The notes beneath the pieces are model-generated. The model was not told where the DNA came from, searched no databases, and saw nothing but the letters and a program-made list of their open reading frames with translations. From contig JABAKD010000004.1 of the NCBI GenBank assembly GCA_012845835.1, forward strand, positions 10,799,022 to 10,863,021: a stretch of DNA of 64,000 nt, in the 5' to 3' direction. Shown here piece by piece: positions 27,153-33,100 of the stretch (its first letter is position 1; every line of letters starts with the position of its first letter). Source of the DNA: Undaria pinnatifida (taxonomy: Eukaryota; Sar; Phaeophyceae; Laminariales; Alariaceae). A program made the position numbers and the translations under genes.

Positions 27153-30100
27153 CCACTACTACAGCCACACGCTGATAGGTCGAAGCGGCGGGGTGTCGCG
27201 ATGCGTCGCCGGGACAAAACCATGCCGTCATGGCGGGATGCCGGCACATTTCGTGACGCGAAAACGTCACGCCGGGACAACCCGACATGTAGGGCAAGTA
27301 GTAATACATCGGTAAACCTTACGACTTATTCAACACAATGGTTGACGCGCAAGGTGCACAGACGAAGATGGCTCGCCCCAAACACCACACATTGGTTGAT
27401 CGGATTTACCTTGTTAGCCTCTATAGAGCCCCAAAACCCCTCCCTATACTAATTCCAAGTAATTTGTTCCCAAAAACGAGTTTCCAGTTATCAAGGCGTA
27501 CACAGGGACCTGCAATAACAGCGTCGAACAAGTGGAAAGGTACCCCTCCAATGTCTTACCTCCACGATTCGGCGAAAAACTACTTGGAAATACAATTAAA
27601 TAGAGTATGATACCAGGCACGTTGTATATCGTTTGTAGGGATGACAAAAGTGTGGCCACGGCCTGCCCAGAGAGCCAACCCGAGGGCAAAAAACTCCTAC
27701 CAGGTACGAAATAGGGGGGCAATCATTACTGACTTTTTACTTCTGCAGAAGGAAGAGGGACGCAATATTCTCCGGGACAGCAACTGATACACCCTCTTGG
27801 GTCTTCACAAGGAAAATTGACGAACAAAATCGACGAAAACAGAATCGGTCACACCAAGCAGCCCGGGACGCCGGGCAAAGGGTGTGTCCGGAGCGCAACA
27901 CCAAGGAGTACGACCACGATGCACGCGCACCGCATTCTGATACTCGTACTGCTGCAGGCACGTATACCGTAACTGCCCCAAAGGGTCCAACCCTTTTAGC
28001 ACCGCACTCCCAATATGAGGGAAAAAAACTTGGAATTAGACTCGGAAAAAAATTGGAGTTGGAAACCCCTGAGAAACTTCAGACGCAAAAATTGACGAAA
28101 GAAATGACTTTTCATAACAGAATTGGCCACTTGAAGCAATCCGAGCTGCTGAGTCTACGAGACGCGTGCGAACGGCAACGCAGGAATCTGCGAGGCAAGC
28201 GCGAGGGACGCCATCACTCCGATAGCCCCAAGTTTTTCCTAGCCGCCTGATTCGATCGCGCTCGTCGCTTTTTGGTCTGTGTGAACGGGTCCCAAGAGAG
28301 CTTAACATTTACCAGCAGCGTCAAGAGTGCCCGAAAACGGCGCGACACCAAGGAGCAAGAACAAAGGAGATGTCTGTTTCCACAGCGGGAGGACTTTGCC
28401 GATATTCTGCCCGCGGGTGTTGTTCTCGCATCAACTCACCATGATCCAACATATACCATGGCATTCCGTGGTCACACAAGAGACTCCGATAACCCTTGAG
28501 TGGGATAATACCTCAGGAAAAAAGTAACCGGCCCGCCCGAGATGGCCTCCCCCGTGCAAGTGGATCGATTACAATGGGAAGCCTAATTTCAATCCTGCGA
28601 TGCTACGCGCCCTCTCTCCCCGATGCTAAAAACGACCGTCACCGGCAAGCGCGGCAGCTCTTGTGTCTACTCTCTGGCTGTTATATTTTTTTTCTCTAGG
28701 AGATGAAGCGAATTTCGTCATGTATCGGAATCCCATCCACGCCTCCACAAACGCCACTTTCCTACGCAAAGTTGCATAAAACGAAACAATAAAACGAAAC
28801 AAATACGCAACACTGGAGCCGCTCGCAGACGCCCTTATTTACGCCTGAAAGGGGAACTAGTTATTTGGCGGGACAACTACTCTCCGGGACAACTGGCCTT
28901 CGGGATGATGTTACTACGGGACAATTATACTCCGAGACAACTTGTATTTATTCCTATTTATTTTCATTATCATTGCCTCCTGCAATTTGATTGACATGCT
29001 ATTATACCAGATATACTCTGTCTATTCCGACTTCCGTATTCAGAACATTTGGCACTATTCATAGCCAAATATCCTCACTGTTTGCTGTCTTTGCGGTGAT
29101 CGTTGTTGTTGTTTTTATTACATTAAGTCGCATAGTCAAACCCCGCGGTCACAGGACAGGCTGCAGTCACTCTGGGGCGCAAGAATACCCCAGGGAAAAA
29201 AAAACAAGCAAACCAAGAGCGGTCCACGCATATATCATAGCTGTAGCAATTCATGCATCCGCCAAAAAAATATGAACAAATGTTGCATAATGTTATCTAT
29301 CAATCTGTCTCGTAGTTTGTGACCACAGGTCTTGTATCTCTCCAACAATAGGACAACAATCGACACGGACACTGGATGTGCTGAATATCTATGGGTACAG
29401 AAAAAAAACGGGAAGAACACATATTAAGACACACTATCCTGCGGGACAACTTTCTCCTGGGACAGTTCAACCGCCCGCCGGGGAGGTGTGGCGTGCCGCT
29501 GATCCATGACTATCTATTCACTACATATCACACAACAGGATGACAGATCTTCCGGCGCGTGAGCTCGTGGAGGGCGGCTGTTCCTGTGGAGGAATCGACT
29601 GGTGTACAACAAACGTAATCCCACACAATTTCCGAGTATCTTGGCGCCAAAAACATGGGTACAGTTAACAAGGGTGCAGCAGTAATTCCAAAGGCTTTAT
29701 AACGCCACACTGTTTGCAGGTAGTTTGTCCCCACAGTCGTGCGTGCAAGAACTCAACCCATTTGACAAGTGCAAACACTATTCTACACTATTACTGGCGC
29801 ACAATTGGATGCGAAGTCGACGAGCGGAATAAAGGGCTCCAGCCTTCGCGCGATAAAAACGAAGGCACGTATCGTAGAGGGGAGGGGGGAGAAGAGCCGG
29901 CATACTAGTGGTCACGGATCTGAGTTACGTCTATGGAAGGAGAAAGATAGTAGATGATGGAACGAACAAGAAAAAAAAAAAAGTAGTCCCCGAAATAATT
30001 AACATCGATATGATATTATATAGTTCTAAAGGCGTTATTGGCTCACAGGAGTTGCGGGTAGTTCGTCCCCACAAGCCTGCGTACAGTCAACCAACTGACT

Positions 30101-33100
30101 ACCCCAAGCTACTGCCACGCTATCTCCAACTAATAATCGTGTGTCCACCAAAAACGTGGGTACATTTTGAAAGGCTTTCCAATCCCATACATACTTGCAG
30201 GTAGTTTCCCCCCACAACCGTGTGCGTGTTCTTCACGTTGAAGTGATTTTTCCACCCATCTACATCGAGCACAACCAGTGGCCGTGCCGAGGCCTCCTAG
30301 AGAGACGAGGTCTGCCGGGAAACTTGGCAGCGCTGCAGCAGTAGTACATCATGCAGTAGCTAGCGCTGAGTAGAGGTTGGGGTAGAGCAAAAACAGAGTG
30401 AATTAATTTCTCACAGCACAGGCGTCGAAGCTGCCTGTACTGACGGTTTCGGATCTTCGTAAACCGCCTTTCCATATAGTACAAAACGCAAACATCCTAT
30501 TGAGTCGTTCTTGCACTACAAATATCTCGACAGTCATAAGCTACGAGACCGCGGTACGCATCGCAAATACAGCAAGGTGATTTTGGCCATGCAATGAGCC
30601 CGTGCGTACAGTGAACCCTATCGACTACTGCACATATGTTCCAACAATATTTCCAACCATTAAGAGTTAGTCCCCAATCAACGTGGGAAAATTTCCGAAA
30701 GCGTTCTTGGCTTACACCATTTTGAAGTAGTTTGCCCCCCAAGAATGTGGCACAAAAAAACGTTGCCGTGCAAAAAACATCCCAAACAATTGTCAAGTAA
30801 TCTGTCCCCCAAATCTAACAGTACCGTTCTCAAGGGGCCATTAGAAATACAACCACGTTCCGCGGAAACACAACTTCAAAATAAGGGGGGTTCAATTTTG
30901 CAGTACATAATTACCGTAGTACAAGGGGTATGAATACATTCAAAAAAGCCCCACCCATCTTGAGGGAAACTATCTGGAATTGGTGTGGGACAACGGTTGC
31001 AGTACAGGAGGGGTCCCTCAATAAGGCGGTCTGAATAATGCCGCATCCCTATACAACGCCGGTCACAATATCTTGGCGCGACTGAGGAATTGCACTTCTA
31101 AACTGGAATGAATAAGGTGGTTTCCCTCGGTAAAGCAGCCATATTGCTTTGGGACACCAACACCTTCCTGGAGGGCCCCTTCCGTGTCAGTAATGAACTA
31201 CAGTAGTTCACGTCAACATTAAAAAAAACGGCGGCGAATGTGCAAGTAATGTGAGACCCTCGTCATCGACATCATCGATTAGCAACAGCACAGCACATTC
31301 TCTTGTTGGGTAAGACAACAAAAAAACGAACGAAAAAGTAACAAAGTACGGCCGGACTGCCTATTATGATAAACTCTCCCAAATCCTGGTCACAAAGGAA
31401 AACAAAAAAACGAGAAAAAACGAGAAAAAAACGGAAAAAACGTAGCTCGGAACACTCATAGTTTTGGTTCCACTACATCTGTTCTCAACACGCGAACTTC
31501 ACACGGATACAACTACAGGACGCGCCAGCAAGCACTACATAACTTGGGAGTTACGACATCTTGGGCCGCCTTTTTGCACGAACGCGAAACACAACAAAAC
31601 CAATGTAACGAAAAAAGCGATGTCACACTCTACCCGATATTACGATTTCGGGAAGGGATCACAACAAGAAAGATGCCCAAAATTCCATTTTTTTGTCTGG
31701 ATAAACGAGCTTACGGTGGGAGATCCGAAGGGGGGTATTTCGAGGGGGTGTCGCGCACTGCTGTGTGCGTTTCTGTTTTGGAGCCCCGGTGTGAGGACGC
31801 TACGCGCAAGTCCAACCTTGAATTGACACCTTTCCGAAAGCACACGGCCGCTTACGACGAGTGCTGCAGTACACTCCTACCGGTAAAACGACCTTGTTCT
31901 CACAATGAGCAATCGCCATCAGCTCTATTAAGGTAGTTTGAGGTCACCAAAACGAGCTCCAAATACTCTGCGGTGCGGTGCGGTGCGGTGCGGTGCGGTG
32001 CGGTGCGGTGCGGTTTCAATCTTACGGTGCTGTGAATTACGGTAATAACCAGACAAAACCGTATCAAATCACTACTGGTCCCTCGTAGGTTTTCAACGCG
32101 CTACCGCGTTTTCACGGTTAGTACTTTGCCAAAAGCGTTTTAGGGCGCAACCCGACCCCAGTTCCTCTTACCGCGTTAGGCCTGGTCGTTACGGCAGCCT
32201 CCCGTTGGTCGAGACTGGACACCATCTGGTGCTGGATCATGTCCACCAACCGAACCTGAAAATAAACAAGGAAAAGTGACGGCAAACAGAACCGGTATTG
32301 ACAACAGCGCTCACCATGGCTCCGAAAAGGACGCGAAACGATGTGGTATATCACACGCAGTATGCAAAGATGAGTTTTGACGAAAAGCTCCAATTTGAAA
32401 TCCTCGACCGCACAGCTGAGGTGTCTTCCAACATATTGAGAAAGAAAAACGGCATACACATTTCAAGTAGGTTGTCGCCATGAACGTAGGCGCAGGCTGT
32501 TCTCCACGAAAACCTCACACCACACCAAACCAGCGCACACGTTTACCTTCAACTGTACATCATAGCATTGGCCGCAGAACTGCATCCCATCCTGTCCCAT
32601 CACAACATGCTGCATCAGCATCACATAGCATCACCTCACCTCACATCAAATCACACACAATCACAAAATATCACCAAATTACATGAGAACGTGATACAAT
32701 ACCAAAGACACCCAACCCACCTGGAGAGCGTCTAACCAACCCCGATGCTCAGGATTAGACACCGCCGCGTACAGCTGGACCAGCGTCGGAGGCTTGAACC
32801 CCTTCGGCCCCAGTGGGCTAGGCGCTGGCCGGAGGAAGTAGCCGCCCCCCACCCCGAGACTGCCTTTGCCGTCCGTCTGTTCCGGGAGGGGAGGCTGTCC
32901 CGGCACCATGGACGGGATGGGGGCATTGTAGGCCTGGGAGAATGTATGGGTGGAGGGGTGGAGGGGTGGAGGGTGGAGGGAGGGGGCGGTTAGTGGCATA
33001 CCTAACATTAACGCAAAACGGTGGCCGTAGTGGTGGTCGTGGTCGTGCAGCGAAAAAACAAAACAAAACATAACTCCAAGAAATAAGAGGCAGCGGAACA

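Larger units (their letters stand above)
26519..32171 (-). other. 5.65 kb intron between exons 3 and 4
   Basis: The longest intron of this gene in the window. Besides array 6 it holds many decayed segments with the motif TAGTTTGTCCCC or close variants (about 27,460, 29,715, 30,055, 30,190, 30,725). It also has a GGGACAACT minisatellite (28,870-28,945), a repeat shared with 50.8 kb, and a pentamer run. No exon fits: exon 3 and exon 4 join directly in phase 0. Confidence 0.7.
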